This document shows, in pieces, positions 1 to 10,200 of a stretch of 64,000 nt of DNA. This DNA comes from Schistocephalus solidus (taxonomy: Eukaryota; Platyhelminthes; Cestoda; Diphyllobothriidea; Diphyllobothriidae), in assembly GCA_017591395.1 (NCBI GenBank), contig WEDG01005026.1, positions 124,001 through 188,000 on the forward strand. The letters are read 5' to 3'. Every line of letters begins with the position of its first letter. The first letter of the stretch is position 1. The position numbers and the translations under genes were made by a program. The notes beneath the pieces are model-generated. The model did not search any database. It was not told the DNA's origin and saw only the letters and a program-made list of their open reading frames with translations.

Positions 1-43
1 AGTACACCCCAAGGTAAGTGACCACCAGGTAAGTTGAATATTG
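1..43 (+). mobile_element. LINE fragment, left part (interrupted by a Penelope-like element)
   Basis: Read in the frame that ends in K-L-N-I, this stretch gives P-Q-G-K-stop-P-P-G-K-L-N-I. The family of RTE/CR1-like flatworm LINEs has a similar P-G-K-L-N-T segment in the linker between the endonuclease and reverse transcriptase. The same frame resumes at 2144 as K-L-N-I followed by M-N-T-P-A-H-H-L-H-F. One CGA-type codon has become TGA, so the copy is dead. The element continues off the left edge of the window. Confidence 0.6.
29..43 (+). repeat. Target-site duplication, left copy
   Basis: The 15-mer gtaagttgaatattg occurs here and again, identically, at 2144-2158, exactly flanking the Penelope-like element. 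It lies within the host LINE's coding frame, so it is a duplicated piece of target and not part of the inserted element. Confidence 0.8.
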
Positions 44-1992
44 GAGGCGAAGAAGGCCAAGAAGCGAGTAATTTTGGAACAAAAACGGAAAAAGTTACAG
101 GCATCCAACACAGGATGCTCGAACTTGGTCAACAACCTCTCATCCGAGAAACTAACTGAGCGGCAACTACTGGTGCTGTGGCTTGAAGCTTGTTTTAACA
201 TCACCGTTGCCGAGGCTGTCAACCTTATTGCAGCCCTGGAATCCATGTTTGTGAGAACCAAAACAACCGATGACGAGAAATACTCCGTCTGACAACGTGT
301 AACATCTTTGCTGATAGCCCACAGACCAACCCAATGTGTTTCGAAGAGTGAGTCAAAAGATATGAAGGAAATAAAGACGGACGAACAAATTATCCTTCTA
401 CCCGCTGATAAGGGGTGATCAACTGTCGTAATGAATCGAGAAGACTACAATGAGAAAGCCAAGACTCTACTCGATGATAGAGAATTTTACAGACCATCAC
501 AGGACGCACAAGCCAAAGCGGTAGCAAGTCGGTTGAATAAATTACTACAAGAATTCAAACGCCAAAATGTGATTACGGAGAACGAACGGCGCCAAATGAA
601 ACCAATGGATACGGCTCTGGCTTGCTTCGATGGTCTACCAAATGTTCCAGTGCGGCCAATAGTCGCTCTGAAAGGCAGTACCACCTATAATCTAGCAAAA
701 TGGATTTACTTGAAACTGAAATTTCTCCAAAACAATTCGCCTGTCTCAGTCCTTTCGGACTCCCGATTCCCGACACACTTCCAAGGTTGGAGGATTCAAT
801 CAGACAAAGTGATGGTCTCTTTTGACGTGACGTCCTTATTCATATCCATCCCTCCGAGTTTAGCGCAGGAAACTTGAGGAGTCATATGACGAAACCCAGA
901 CTTTTCTCAAAATTGAACACCCTGTGAAGCTATTCGAATTTTGTCAAAGGACCTACTTCACCTTTGCCGCAGAAACCTATGAGCAGATCAAGGGAACTCC
1001 AATGGGCTTCCCAATCTCCAGTTAAGTAGCATAATTGGTCCTGCAAGAGCTAGAAAAGATCGCTTTCACCCAACAGCAGCCTATCTTTGGCGCCGTTACG
1101 TAGACGACACATTTGTTATCGTAAAGAGGAACATGTTGCAGCATTTACATGATCACTTTAACTCGATCTTCCCAGGTACAAAATTCACGAGGGAAAAAGA
1201 AAAAGAGCCGTAGCTCCCCTTCCATGATGTAATCTTCAGACGACGTCTCAACGGCGAAATAAAAACGACTGTCTACATGAAAGCGACGGACACCACACAG
1301 TTTCTCAGTTTTCACAGCAACCATCTGGTGGCTCACAAACCAAGTTGTGTGAGAACACTGTTCAAACGCATCCAGACTCATTGAAACAACCCGGCGGAAA
1401 AAAACGCACGAGGCCCGTTATCTCCGCGACCAGTTTATGTGGAACGGCTATCCGTGGGCGTTCATAAGCCGATGCCAACGTGTTCGCCCCCGGAGGACCC
1501 AACCAAAACCAACCCCTACGGTATGGCATGCGATGTCAAGGACGTGTCAGAAGCGACCGAGCGCATTTTTGCGGGACTTGGGGTCGAATTGCACACCGAC
1601 CCAAAGCTGCCATGCGCAGTAAGGTCACGAGAATCAAAGACAAATTGAATCGTTATGAGCAGTCGGGGGTAGTGTATCGCATCCCGTGCCAAAACTGCTC
1701 CTGTAACTACATAGGGAAAACTGGACGTATGATTGGATCGCGCATACACGAGCATAAGCTTGCTGTGAGACGGGGTGACAGTTTATAGTAAGTGGCAGCC
1801 CACACCTACGAAACGGGTCACGAGTTTAACTTCGCAGCCACGAAGATAATCGCTCACGCCAGGTGCAAGATAATTCGAGAATTGCTTGAAACCTGGGCAT
1901 CCGATGAGAACTCAGTCAATCGATTTATCGATCCGGTGGCGGTATACAGGGCCCTGCGTAGTCACCTCCGAACTGGCGCCACTGGTGTCTGA
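44..1992 (+). pseudogene. Penelope-like RT/GIY-YIG polyprotein, broken
   Basis: Segments visible in order: 44-292 (N-L-V-N-N-L-S-S then E-A-C-F-N, typical of the PLE N-terminal region); 431-877 (RT fingers, with motif A V-S-F-D-V-T-S-L-F near 809-850); 987-1020 (motif B, K-G-T-P-M-G-F-P); 1091-1123 (motif C, R-R-Y-V-D-D-T-F, the catalytic aspartates present); 1480-1788 (GIY-YIG region with Y-R-I-P-C, N-Y-I-G-K-T and the R/E-H residues); 1792-1992 (C-terminal tail after one in-frame stop). Frameshifts and stops between these blocks make it non-functional. It is transposon-derived, not a host gene. Confidence 0.88.
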
Positions 1993-2117
1993 TTGGCCCC
2001 TGCCCCACCTCCTATAAATGTTACTTGTTTATGTTGCTGATTTATTTCTGACGATAAACTCCAGTAAGTGTTCGAAAGCTCAGACGAATAAAGCCATTAT
2101 TTCGGTGAGCGAACAAC

Positions 2118-2139
2118 CTTCTTCTTCTTCTTCTTCTTC
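2118..2139 (+). repeat. (TTC)n microsatellite at the 3' end of the Penelope-like element
   Basis: About seven CTT/TTC units immediately precede the right target-site duplication. A simple-repeat tail at the 3' end is consistent with a target-primed insertion. A GAA run at about 9944-9960 may mark another, reversed element end. Confidence 0.8.
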
Positions 2140-2143
2140 ACTT

Positions 2144-2158
2144 GTAAGTTGAATATTG
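2144..2158 (+). repeat. Target-site duplication, right copy
   Basis: Identical to 29-43 over 15 bases. In the LINE frame it encodes K-L-N-I and is directly followed by the rest of the LINE coding sequence, which fixes the insertion point of the Penelope-like element. Confidence 0.8.
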
Positions 2159-2800
2159 TTTTTATGAATACACCTGCTCACCATCTCCATTTCAGCAACG
2201 AACTGGCCAACCGACTAGCCAACCTTCCAGTCACCGACGCGGACATCCCATGGAGAACCGCTCGTGTCAGCTGAGGGACACCATCCAATCCACCGCCCTG
2301 GATGTCCTCGGCCGCGCACGTCGTCATCACCAAGGCCGGTTCGATAACAACGACGCAGCCATCAATGCTCTGCTCGTCGAGAAGAACCAGTTGCATATAG
2401 CCTACGTCGATCGTCCTACCGCTACAAACAAGACAGCCTTCTACCGAAGTCGCCGCCTTGTAAAGCAACGGCTGCGGGAGATGCAGGATGCCTAGATGAG
2501 GCGCAAACCCGAGGAAACCCAAGGGTAAGCGGACCGAAACGAATGGAAGAACTTCTTCGCCACCACCAAGGCTGTCTACGGTCCTCCTGTCAAAGGCACC
2601 GCCCCTATTCTCTGTGCCGATGGCTGGATGCTGCTCACTGAGAAGAAGCAAATCCTGACGCGATGGGCAGAATATTTCCAAAGTGTTCTCAGCCAGCCCT
2701 CCACCATCTCCCACACCACCATCGATCGCCTTCCTGAAGTGGAAATCAACGCTGACCTTGATCTCCCACCCTCTCTCCAAGAAACCATCAGCTCCGTCAG
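2144..2800 (+). pseudogene. LINE (RTE/CR1-like) ORF fragment, endonuclease-RT linker, decayed
   Basis: The reading runs A-H-H-L-H-F-S-N-E-L-A, then shifts frame at about 2249 and continues as Q-L-R-D-T-I-Q-S-T-A, G-R-A-R-R, R-L-V-K-Q-R-L-R-E-M-Q-D-A. After in-frame stops near 2493 and 2525 it continues as R-N-E-W-K-N-F-F, L-L-T-E-K, W-A-E-Y-F and L-P-P-S-L-Q-E-T-I. These are hallmark blocks of the linker just before the RT domain in the LINE family often annotated as 'craniofacial development protein 2-like' in flatworm genomes. Similarity stops near 2800, so the RT domain is missing. It is the continuation of the 1-43 fragment. Confidence 0.8.
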
Positions 2801-3711
2801 CACTACCTTATGTATCACTGCGTCATCTACAGACGAGGATATCGATGACGCAGCTTACAGAAGCTGTGCCCAGTGCTGCATCTCTTATCACTCTGCGCTC
2901 GTCTCGTCCCCCCACTGTTTACTGCAGCAGTTTAATACTGAGTACACCCATATTTTCACAGCAGCTGATTTTCGCTTGATCAATCTTCGGACAGAACTTC
3001 CTTTGCGTCGGATGACAACCCTGAAGGCGAACTCGTATTATTCATATGCCGCATTCAAATTCTGCCTGTTACGTGTTCACAAGATATTTTTATGACACAC
3101 ACTTTAACAACATGCTGGCGTGCAGTCACCCGTGCAAAACTGAATGCACGCATAGGTAGAGGCGTCAAGAAATACAAAGCTTTACACCAGTCAAGCCGAA
3201 CAGAGGGAATCGCGCCTGCAAAAATTATTAATAGTCGCGAAATAGCGAATTTCAGGAAGGAGTTGATGAGAAAGAGATTAGAATGCTCCAACAGGATTTT
3301 AATTCGCCTAACGCTTAGGATAAAGATGTCGTTGTACTACGCCGGCTTACCGAATTTTACTGAAATTGATTGTCCCACATCATTAGGCATGCTGAGAATT
3401 TACCTATGTGCTGTGCAACCCATTGTCCTGGATATTTCAGAAAGGCAACTCTATTTTTACTGACCCGATCTACCACTTAGGGTGTAAACTCGATCTGCAT
3501 ATTATCTCCCAGCCACGTTAAACTGCATTTTGTGCACATTCAGGGAGGGCACTGCGAGCGCTTGTCTAAAGTGAATATCAGAAGCAAGCATATGAATGAA
3601 GTTATTAGGGACGCGTGCAGTGTGAGTTATTAAAAGAAAGCCTCAAGAATACTCGACACAAGCAGGCAAAACTAATATAGAGGTGCGGATACCGTGAATC
3701 CAGTGGCGAAA
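2801..3711. other. No supported gene
   Basis: The LINE open frame continues to about 3095, but its sequence no longer resembles the family after about 2800. A 123-codon plus-strand ORF at 3092-3463 has no recognisable motif and no convincing splice sites. I see nothing else here. Confidence 0.4.
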
Positions 3712-3929
3712 TCACTGAGTACAGATGCTCTTCAACGGAGGCCGTACTGGTTTCAGGGTCCGAAGTGACACTTCGATGTAAAGAACCAGACAGCCAATGG
3801 AAATTCCAATAAACATAGCAATGAAGCTAATCCCAGAACCAGTATCTGCGATTCTGGAAACCATAATGAACATAAGAGTTTCGCCGCCAGGGAGCAAATT
3901 GAAGGCTGTCCCGGGAGACCATTTGATAC
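3712..3929 (-). CDS. Candidate terminal exon with one membrane segment (unidentified)
   Basis: On the minus strand an acceptor-like sequence (ACTTCACCAG, then GT) at 3930-3932 leads into an open frame of about 72 codons. The frame begins G-I-K-W-S-P-G and contains L-L-P-G-G-E-T-L-M-F, then a hydrophobic stretch I-S-F-I-A-M-F-I-G-I-S-I-G-C-L-V. A basic tail with L-R-T-L-K-P-V-R-P-P-L-K and a TGA stop follow. The composition (hydrophobic helix followed by positive residues) looks like real protein, possibly the last transmembrane helix of a membrane protein. I do not recognise the family, and no partner exons were found. Confidence 0.3.
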
Positions 3930-4885
3930 CTGGTGAAGTATCAATAGATAGGACCAAACACTAAATCTAGCCTTTTCGTAGTTTTTTCAATGACGCCTAA
4001 GAATCCTATAATGTATTAGATGCCCACATTATCTTTTGTTTGGATAAGGTTAGCCTTCTTCATATTAATATTTGAAATCAAAGACTGCACTAACAGGCTT
4101 GACTGTTATTAGTGGAGGACAAAATATGGAATGCGAACAAAATGCTGACGACGTGGAGAAACTGCAAACAGACTATCGGGTCAAATACGTGGCTTCTAGC
4201 CTTGAAGATATCCAAATATGTAGTTGCATGCTTAAAAACAGGTCAAAGGAATCTTCAAACGCATCAGTTTTACGTTAATATGATTTTGAAAAAATTTGGA
4301 GTCACACTAGAAAATAGACCGAATGTGAACTTAATGCCACACAGCACTGTAAAAAGTGGCTCGGAAAACAATTAACACCATGCTAGCTTAGACATTCTGG
4401 TTAGCAAATGGCATCAACCCTATCGAGCAAGTGGAACGACCGCAACGAATACGGTGGATATATTTAGGAAGTTGCATTCCCCAATAGGGGGATTAGACAT
4501 GCTTTTATCTCCCTCTCTTACAGGCAGTCTACGTGCCTCTTACTACGGGAATTCAGGTTTCTAGATGGGAGTGGCTGCTTGCTAGAGACAGAAGACGTCT
4601 TTTAACGTATAGAGACGGCTAGCTAAGCAGCCATCCTAATAAAGGAGTTTTCTACAGTCGACCGACAGTCCCAACGCAGAACTCATTCCCATGAGATCAT
4701 GAGAAAGATTATGGTTGAGTTTGAAAGGCAACTTGATTGGCCTTTTATGATAAAATTTTTCTTCTGAAGTTCTGAAACCTATCTGCTAGTTACATTAACT
4801 CCTCATAGAACCATTTCACGTTTGGGGTCCCGAACACACCGAGAACGCTTACGTTTTCTAGTAGCTGCTTACATATATATGCAAC
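3930..4885. other. No supported gene
   Basis: AT-rich unique-looking sequence up to the start of the tandem array. Short plus-strand ORFs near 4072-4375 overlap in two frames and show no motif. Confidence 0.4.
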
Positions 4886-7329
4886 TCCACCTTACTGATT
4901 ACATCAAGGGTCCTGCGCGCCAGCCTCAAATACGTACACGATAGTTAGACATTCGCGGATGCCGAAGGGTTGAACAGTAGCGATATTCAGCTGGATTTTT
5001 TGAGTGAAGCAGAATTTCGCGGGATTTACTTCAATCTCACATTCCATAGCAGCAAACGCGTTTCGACAGCTGGACAAAGTCAAGCCCGTTTGAGGCTCGA
5101 CAGCTGATTAAGCTAAACAATCCATGTATGTTTACCACACATGATCTGCTTCTCAACTCCACATGCTAAAACCAACTGGCTCGTTTCTCGTGTAAGTGAG
5201 ACGTGCACATTTTCACATGCAGCGTTTTGCCCGTTGAGCCGAAGTTGGCGCATTACATTTCATACGCGGTTGTTACATTTCATAATCGCATAAAGCAGTC
5301 TACTGAAAACAATTAAATAGGTTTCATTTTTCTGAAATCCGTTTTTCAGGTAAATCTACTCGTCCTGGCACCACTGACGTCCGAGAACGCAAATTCGAAA
5401 CCGATTACATTGTGAAATTAAACCTCTTTCCACCCCTTCTGTGAAACACTGGAACCCCTTTGCCCTCTTGCCTCTTCAACCATCTACGGCTGCCAAACCA
5501 TCCCCAGTGAAGCATTCGAAACATTTCTATAACCAAGTTTTAGTCGGATTTTAGGAAATTATCCGTTATTGTCACTTAACTTGCTTCATTGGCCAACCTG
5601 CCCTGCAAAAATCAGTCCAAAAACAACGGACTTGGTGTTTGCGTTAGGGATAAAAAAAACGCTTACTACTCGATGGTTTCTGCTTCCACCTTACTGATTA
5701 CATCAAGGGTCCTGCGCGCCAGCCTCAAATACGTACACGATAGTTAGACATTCGCGGATGCCGAAGGGTTGAACAGTAGCGATATTCAGCTGGATTTTTT
5801 GAGTGAAGCAGAATTTCGCGGGATTTACTTCAATCTCACATTCCATAGCAGCAAACGCGTTTCGACAGCTGGACAAAGTCAAGCCCGTTTGAGGCTCGAC
5901 AGCTGATTAAGCTAAACAATCCATGTATGTTTACCACACATGATCTGCTTCTCAACTCCACATGCTAAACCAACTGGCTCGTTTCTCGTGTAAGTGAGAC
6001 GTGCACATTTTCACATGCAGCGTTTTGCCCGTTGAGCCGAAGTTGGCGCATTACATTTCATACGCGGTTGTTACATTTCATAATCGCATAAAGCAGTCTA
6101 CTGAAAACAATTAAATAGGTTTCATTTTCTGAAATCCGTTTTCAGGTAAATCTACTCGTCCTGGCACCACTGACGTCCGAGAACGCAAATTCGAAACCGA
6201 TTACATTGTGAAATTAAACCTCTTTCCACCCCTTCTGTGAAACACTGGAACCCTTGCCCTCTTGCCTCTTCAACCATCTACGGCTGCCAAACCATCCCCA
6301 GTGAAGCATTCGAAACATTTCTATAACCAAGTTTTAGTCGGATTTAGGAAATTATCCGTTATTGTCACTTAACTTGCTTCATTGGCCAACCTGCCCTGCA
6401 AAATCAGTCCAAAAACAACGGACTTGGTGTTTGCGTTAGGGATAAAAAACGCTTACTACTCGATGGTTTCTGCTTCCACCTTACTGATTACATCAAGGGT
6501 CCTGCGCGCCAGCCTCAAATACGTACACGATAGTTAGACATTCGCGGATGCCGAAGGGTTGAACAGTAGCGATATTCAGCTGGATTTTTTGAGTGAAGCA
6601 GAATTTCGCGGGATTTACTTCAATCTCACATTCCATAGCAGCAAACGCGTTTCGACAGCTGGACAAAGTCAAGCCCGTTTGAGGCTCGACAGCTGATTAA
6701 GCTAAACAATCCATGTATGTTTACCACACATGATCTGCTTCTCAACTCCACATGCTAAACCAACTGGCTCGTTTCTCGTGTAAGTGAGACGTGCACATTT
6801 TCACATGCAGCGTTTTGCCCGTTGAGCCGAAGTTGGCGCATTACATTTCATACGCGGTTGTTACATTTCATAATCGCATAAAGCAGTCTACTGAAAACAA
6901 TTAAATAGGTTTCATTTTCTGAAATCCGTTTTCAGGTAAATCTACTCGTCCTGGCACCACTGACGTCCGAGAACGCAAATTCGAAACCGATTACATTGTG
7001 AAATTAAACCTCTTTCCACCCCTTCTGTGAAACACTGGAACCCTTGCCCTCTTGCCTCTTCAACCATCTACGGCTGCCAAACCATCCCCAGTGAAGCATT
7101 CGAAACATTTCTATAACCAAGTTTTAGTCGGATTTAGGGAAATTATCCGTTATTGTCACTTAACTTGCTTCATTGGCCAACCTGCCCTGCAAAAATCAGT
7201 CCAAAAACAACGGACTTGGTGTTTGCGTTAGGGATAAAAAACGCTTACTACTCGATGGTTTCTGCTTCCACCTTACTGATTACATCAAGGGTCCTGCGCG
7301 CCAGCCTCAAATACGTACACGATAGTTAG

Positions 7330-7507
7330 ACATTCGCGGATGCCGAAGGGTTGAACAGTAGCGATATTCAGCTGGATTTTTTGAGTGAAGCAGAATTTCG
7401 CGGGATTTACTTCAATCTCACATTCCATAGCAGCAAAACGCGTTTCGACAGCTGGACAAAGTCAAGCCCGTTTGAGGCTCGACAGCTGATTAAGCTAAAC
7501 AATCCAT
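7330..7507 (+). CDS. Possible exon in the fourth array unit (unidentified; faintly CUB-like)
   Basis: After an AG at 7328-7329 the plus strand is open as T-F-A-D-A-E-G-L-N-S-S-D-I, then L-D-F-L-S-E-A-E-F-R-G and I-Y-F-N-L-T-F. It continues through T-R-F-D-S-W-T-K to K-L-N-N-P, where GTATGT at 7508 could be a splice donor. The F-x-S-x-(5)-G-x-x-F pattern is faintly reminiscent of the end of a CUB domain, but this is a weak resemblance. Only the fourth unit is open throughout. Units 1-3 have one A fewer in the run at about 7436-7439 of the fourth copy and run into a stop. The acceptor lacks a strong pyrimidine tract, so coding status is uncertain. Confidence 0.25.
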
Positions 7508-7728
7508 GTATGTTTACCACACATGATCTGCTTCTCAACTCCACATGCTAAACCAACTGGCTCGTTTCTCGTGTAAGTGAGACGTGCACATTTTCACATG
7601 CAGCGTTTTGCCCGTTGAGCCGAAGTTGGCGCATTACATTTCATACGCGGTTGTTACATTTCATAATCGCATAAAGCAGTCTACTGAAAACAATTAAATA
7701 GGTTTCATTTTCTGAAATCCGTTTTCAG

Positions 7729-7823
7729 GTAAATCTACTCGTCCTGGCACCACTGACGTCCGAGAACGCAAATTCGAAACCGATTACATTGTGAAATTAA
7801 ACCTCTTTCCACCCCTTCTGTGA
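7729..7823 (+). CDS. Possible second exon in the fourth array unit
   Basis: A pyrimidine-rich tract ending in GTTTTCAG at 7721-7728 is a good acceptor. If joined to the T left over from the donor at 7507/7508, the frame becomes C-K-S-T-R-P-G-T-T-D-V-R-E-R-K and stops at 7821-7823. The phase match with the preceding candidate exon is the only support. The same sequence occurs in all four array units. Confidence 0.2.
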
Positions 7824-8062
7824 AACACTGGAACCCTTTGCCCTCTTGCCTCTTCAACCATCTACGGCTGCCAAACCATCCCCAGTGAAGCATTCGAAAC
7901 ATTTCTATAACCAAGTTTTAGTCGGATTTAGGAAATTATCCGTTATTGTCACTTAACTTGCTTCATTGGCCAACCTGCCCTGCAAAATCAGTCCAAAAAC
8001 AACGGACTTGGTGTTTGCGTTAGGGATAAAAAACGCTTACTACTCGATGGTTTCTGCTTCCA

Positions 8063-9342
8063 AGTACTTTGGACAGCCTAGTGAAGGTGGGACACCAAGT
8101 CCTTTCGCCACAAGCAGAAGCTGAGGACGACTATGCCGACACTTATGCAGTTCAAATGCCTACGCTGTCAACTTTTACAGTTTATCTACTCTACGCACCT
8201 ACCACGATTGAGATCGTGCTGTTCAGACACTGGTTTTTGCCTAGTTTTTGGAGCAGCCCTCATTTTTCAATCCATGTAGTCGGCGGGATATTTCGTGTTC
8301 TGTTTGTGTGAAAATGAATGCGCTGGTCTGGTGATAACACTACCGATCGTTTTGTGAAGGACCGCTGTTGAACATCTGGCCAAAAACATGATATTAATCA
8401 TTGAATAACCCTAATAAAGGTGCAGCGGTTGTTTAAAAGCTCAGAAAATCTTGCTTTGGCGCGCAGTAGTTGTCAAATGCGGGTCGAGCACAACCAAAAA
8501 TGGTAATTTTTGCTTATTTTGCACACTCTCAGTAGTATCGCCAAACGTTTACGACTTGGTTCATCATGCAAGTAAAGCAGTCATCCATCATGAACTCCAC
8601 TGTAACCTCACCAACCATCGTAAAAGGAAAAAATCATACACGAAACTCGTGAGCCTTAAATATTTCGGCTCAATTTGTTAACATTCATGTTCTTCAATGG
8701 GTGAGTTGGAAAAACCAAGAAATGCATGATTCCAGATGTGCGGTAGTTGGTGGAGAGAAGTTAAAAATCCTTGGCTAAGGGTGCCGTGTGAGACAGTTCA
8801 CGACCGATCACGCCATTTTCCTAAAAATAAGAAAAATGACCATAATTTCACGTGAATTTAGCATTTTTTTAACGTAGATAGTAGACAGAAATTAAGATGT
8901 GCTTCACTGACGTTTCGGTCGACGTATGACGCAATCGAAGTGTTAACTAGGTGCTTCTAGGAAATGGGGATGTGCACGCTATCAACATAATTTTGAATTT
9001 TGGTAAATTGACCTGAAAATTAGTGATCAGTACACGAATCGAATATTTCAATGTATACGTATGTATGACTGGAATTCCAGCACTCTGCAAATTGCCTATT
9101 TAAAGTTCACAAGCTGATAACAGGGCCAGTGGAAGAAAGTGATCGTCTATTAGCCAGATGTTATCAATTCCAAGGAAGAAAACCATTTTGCATATGTGTT
9201 CCACGAGTAGGCTGCAAGATGCACACGAATCAAATGCGATATTCGAAGTTTTAACGCAGTACAGGAAACAATAAAGAATAAGGACTTAGGGATGGCTTTG
9301 GTACACCAGGTTTGAAAAAAAGTACAGGCTGTTTTATTTTTT
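8063..9342. other. No supported gene
   Basis: Unique-looking AT-rich sequence to the right of the array. Plus-strand ORFs at 8069-8311 and 8451-8681 have no recognisable motif. The first begins just past the array boundary and contains an acidic patch (A-E-A-E-D-D-Y-A-D), but I found no splice support. Confidence 0.35.
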
Positions 9343-9351
9343 CATATATAT

Positions 9352-9407
<56 letters not shown>
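9343..9407. repeat. (AT)n microsatellite, left cap of inverted repeat
   Basis: About 60 bases of alternating AT/TA with one phase slip. It lies about 30 bp outside the left arm of the inverted repeat at 9436-9803, and a second AT run lies against the right arm. Confidence 0.95.
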
Positions 9408-9408
<1 letters not shown>

Positions 9409-9435
9409 AATAACTGAGGTAGTATGCATTCCGAG

Positions 9436-9797
9436 ATGATAATGAAGAAAGAAGTTTCGTCGGAAAAAAACGAGTTTTACTCGTGAATTTTCAAAGAGAC
9501 ACAACCCGTCGTCAGCCGAAATGAACAGAGAAATGAAATGGTCAGATGATCAGTTTGTGCTACAGGACAGACAACCAACTGGGGTGTGAGGAATGAGCAG
9601 GAATGGCCGGTTAGAGGGGCCCCAATCCAATTATTATCTGCTCATTCCTCACACCCCAGTTGGTTGTCTGTCCTGTAGCACAAACTGATCATCTGACCAT
9701 TTCATTTCTCCTCTGTTCATTTCGTCTGACGACGGGTTGGTGTGACCAACTTGAAAATTCACGAGTAAAACTCGATTTTTTCCGACGAACCTTCTTT

Positions 9798-9803
<6 letters not shown>
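9436..9803. repeat. Inverted repeat (fold-back element): two ~165-bp arms, 37-bp spacer
   Basis: The left arm (9436-9600) ends ggggtgtgaggaatgagcag. The right arm (9638-9803) is its reverse complement, starting ctgctcattcctcacacccc. The arms match almost perfectly near the spacer and diverge by small indels outward, for example around 9498-9510 against 9737-9755. A single strand would fold into a long hairpin. No coding frame exists apart from AT-run artefacts. It could be a non-autonomous fold-back or MITE-type element inserted in an AT microsatellite, or an inverted duplication of an unknown repeat. Confidence 0.9.

Positions 9804-9854
<51 letters not shown>
9802..9854. repeat. (TA)n microsatellite, right cap of inverted repeat
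   Basis: About 50 bases of alternating TA abutting the right arm. ORFs reading I-Y-I-Y through this run are artefacts. Confidence 0.95.
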
Positions 9855-9855
<1 letters not shown>

Positions 9856-9943
9856 CGCAAATACGAACGTTACGCTCATATGCATATAGTTAATGAAGGC
9901 CTTTTTATACTCGTTGAAGTTTTGAATAAGCAAAATAAGAAGA

Positions 9944-10200
9944 AAGAAGAAGAAGAAGCATTCACTGGTAGAGGTTTATAGTTTGTCTGACGCTTCGGGT
10001 AGCTGTTTCGTCTACTGATCTTCAGAGACCGGACAGCCATGCTCGCAGCTCTCATTATATTCCGGTCTTTTCATTGTGCCTAGCTTGCCAATACTGCCTA
10101 TGGGCTGCGGCCCACTGGTCTCGCCGCTGCAGCCACCTCCGCTGACCGATCCTGCAGAATAACCGCATGATATGCCCAAGCTGCCAACAGACAGTCAATA
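9944..10200. other. GAA run and GC-richer segment, possible retroelement end
   Basis: A short (AAG/GAA)n run at about 9944-9960 is followed by a segment containing gtttgtctgacgcttcgg and ttcgtctactgatcttcaga. This resembles the ends seen next to some Penelope-like elements and mirrors the TTC tail at 2118-2139. No coding motifs were found, so the assignment is tentative. Confidence 0.3.

Larger units (their letters stand above)
44..2143 (+). mobile_element. Penelope-like retroelement (GIY-YIG type), 5'-truncated and decayed
   Basis: This is a non-LTR-like retroelement of the Penelope class, which encodes a reverse transcriptase followed by a GIY-YIG endonuclease. The order N-terminal helical region, RT motifs A, B and C, then GIY-YIG can all be read on the plus strand, but in several frames with stops. 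The 3' part has the family's ending, with an AATAAA at 2089-2094 and a TTC-repeat tail at 2118-2139. The left boundary falls inside coding sequence, so the copy is truncated at the 5' end. It is flanked by a 15-bp direct repeat and sits inside an older LINE. Confidence 0.88.
4886..8058 (+). repeat. Four-copy tandem array, ~792-bp unit
   Basis: Four head-to-tail copies begin with tccaccttactgattacatc at 4886, 5685, 6475 and 7267. Unit lengths are 799, 790, 792 and 792 bp. The array ends just inside the next copy of tcca at 8059-8062. By eye every difference between units is a one- or two-base change in a homopolymer (for example aaa/aaaa or ttt/tttt/ttttt), with no substitutions noticed. This points to very recent amplification or gene conversion, with the length differences possibly from sequencing. 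Each unit carries a possible exon pair, described for the fourth copy. Confidence 0.95.

Noticed and set aside
4886..8058. CRISPR-like or satellite array
   Set aside because: Units are 792 bp with no repeat/spacer alternation, and only four copies are present. It is a segmental tandem amplification, not a CRISPR array or classical short satellite.
9649..9933. ORFs on both strands running through the TA repeat
   Set aside because: The frames consist largely of alternating Ile-Tyr from the microsatellite, and they overlap in antisense inside the inverted repeat.
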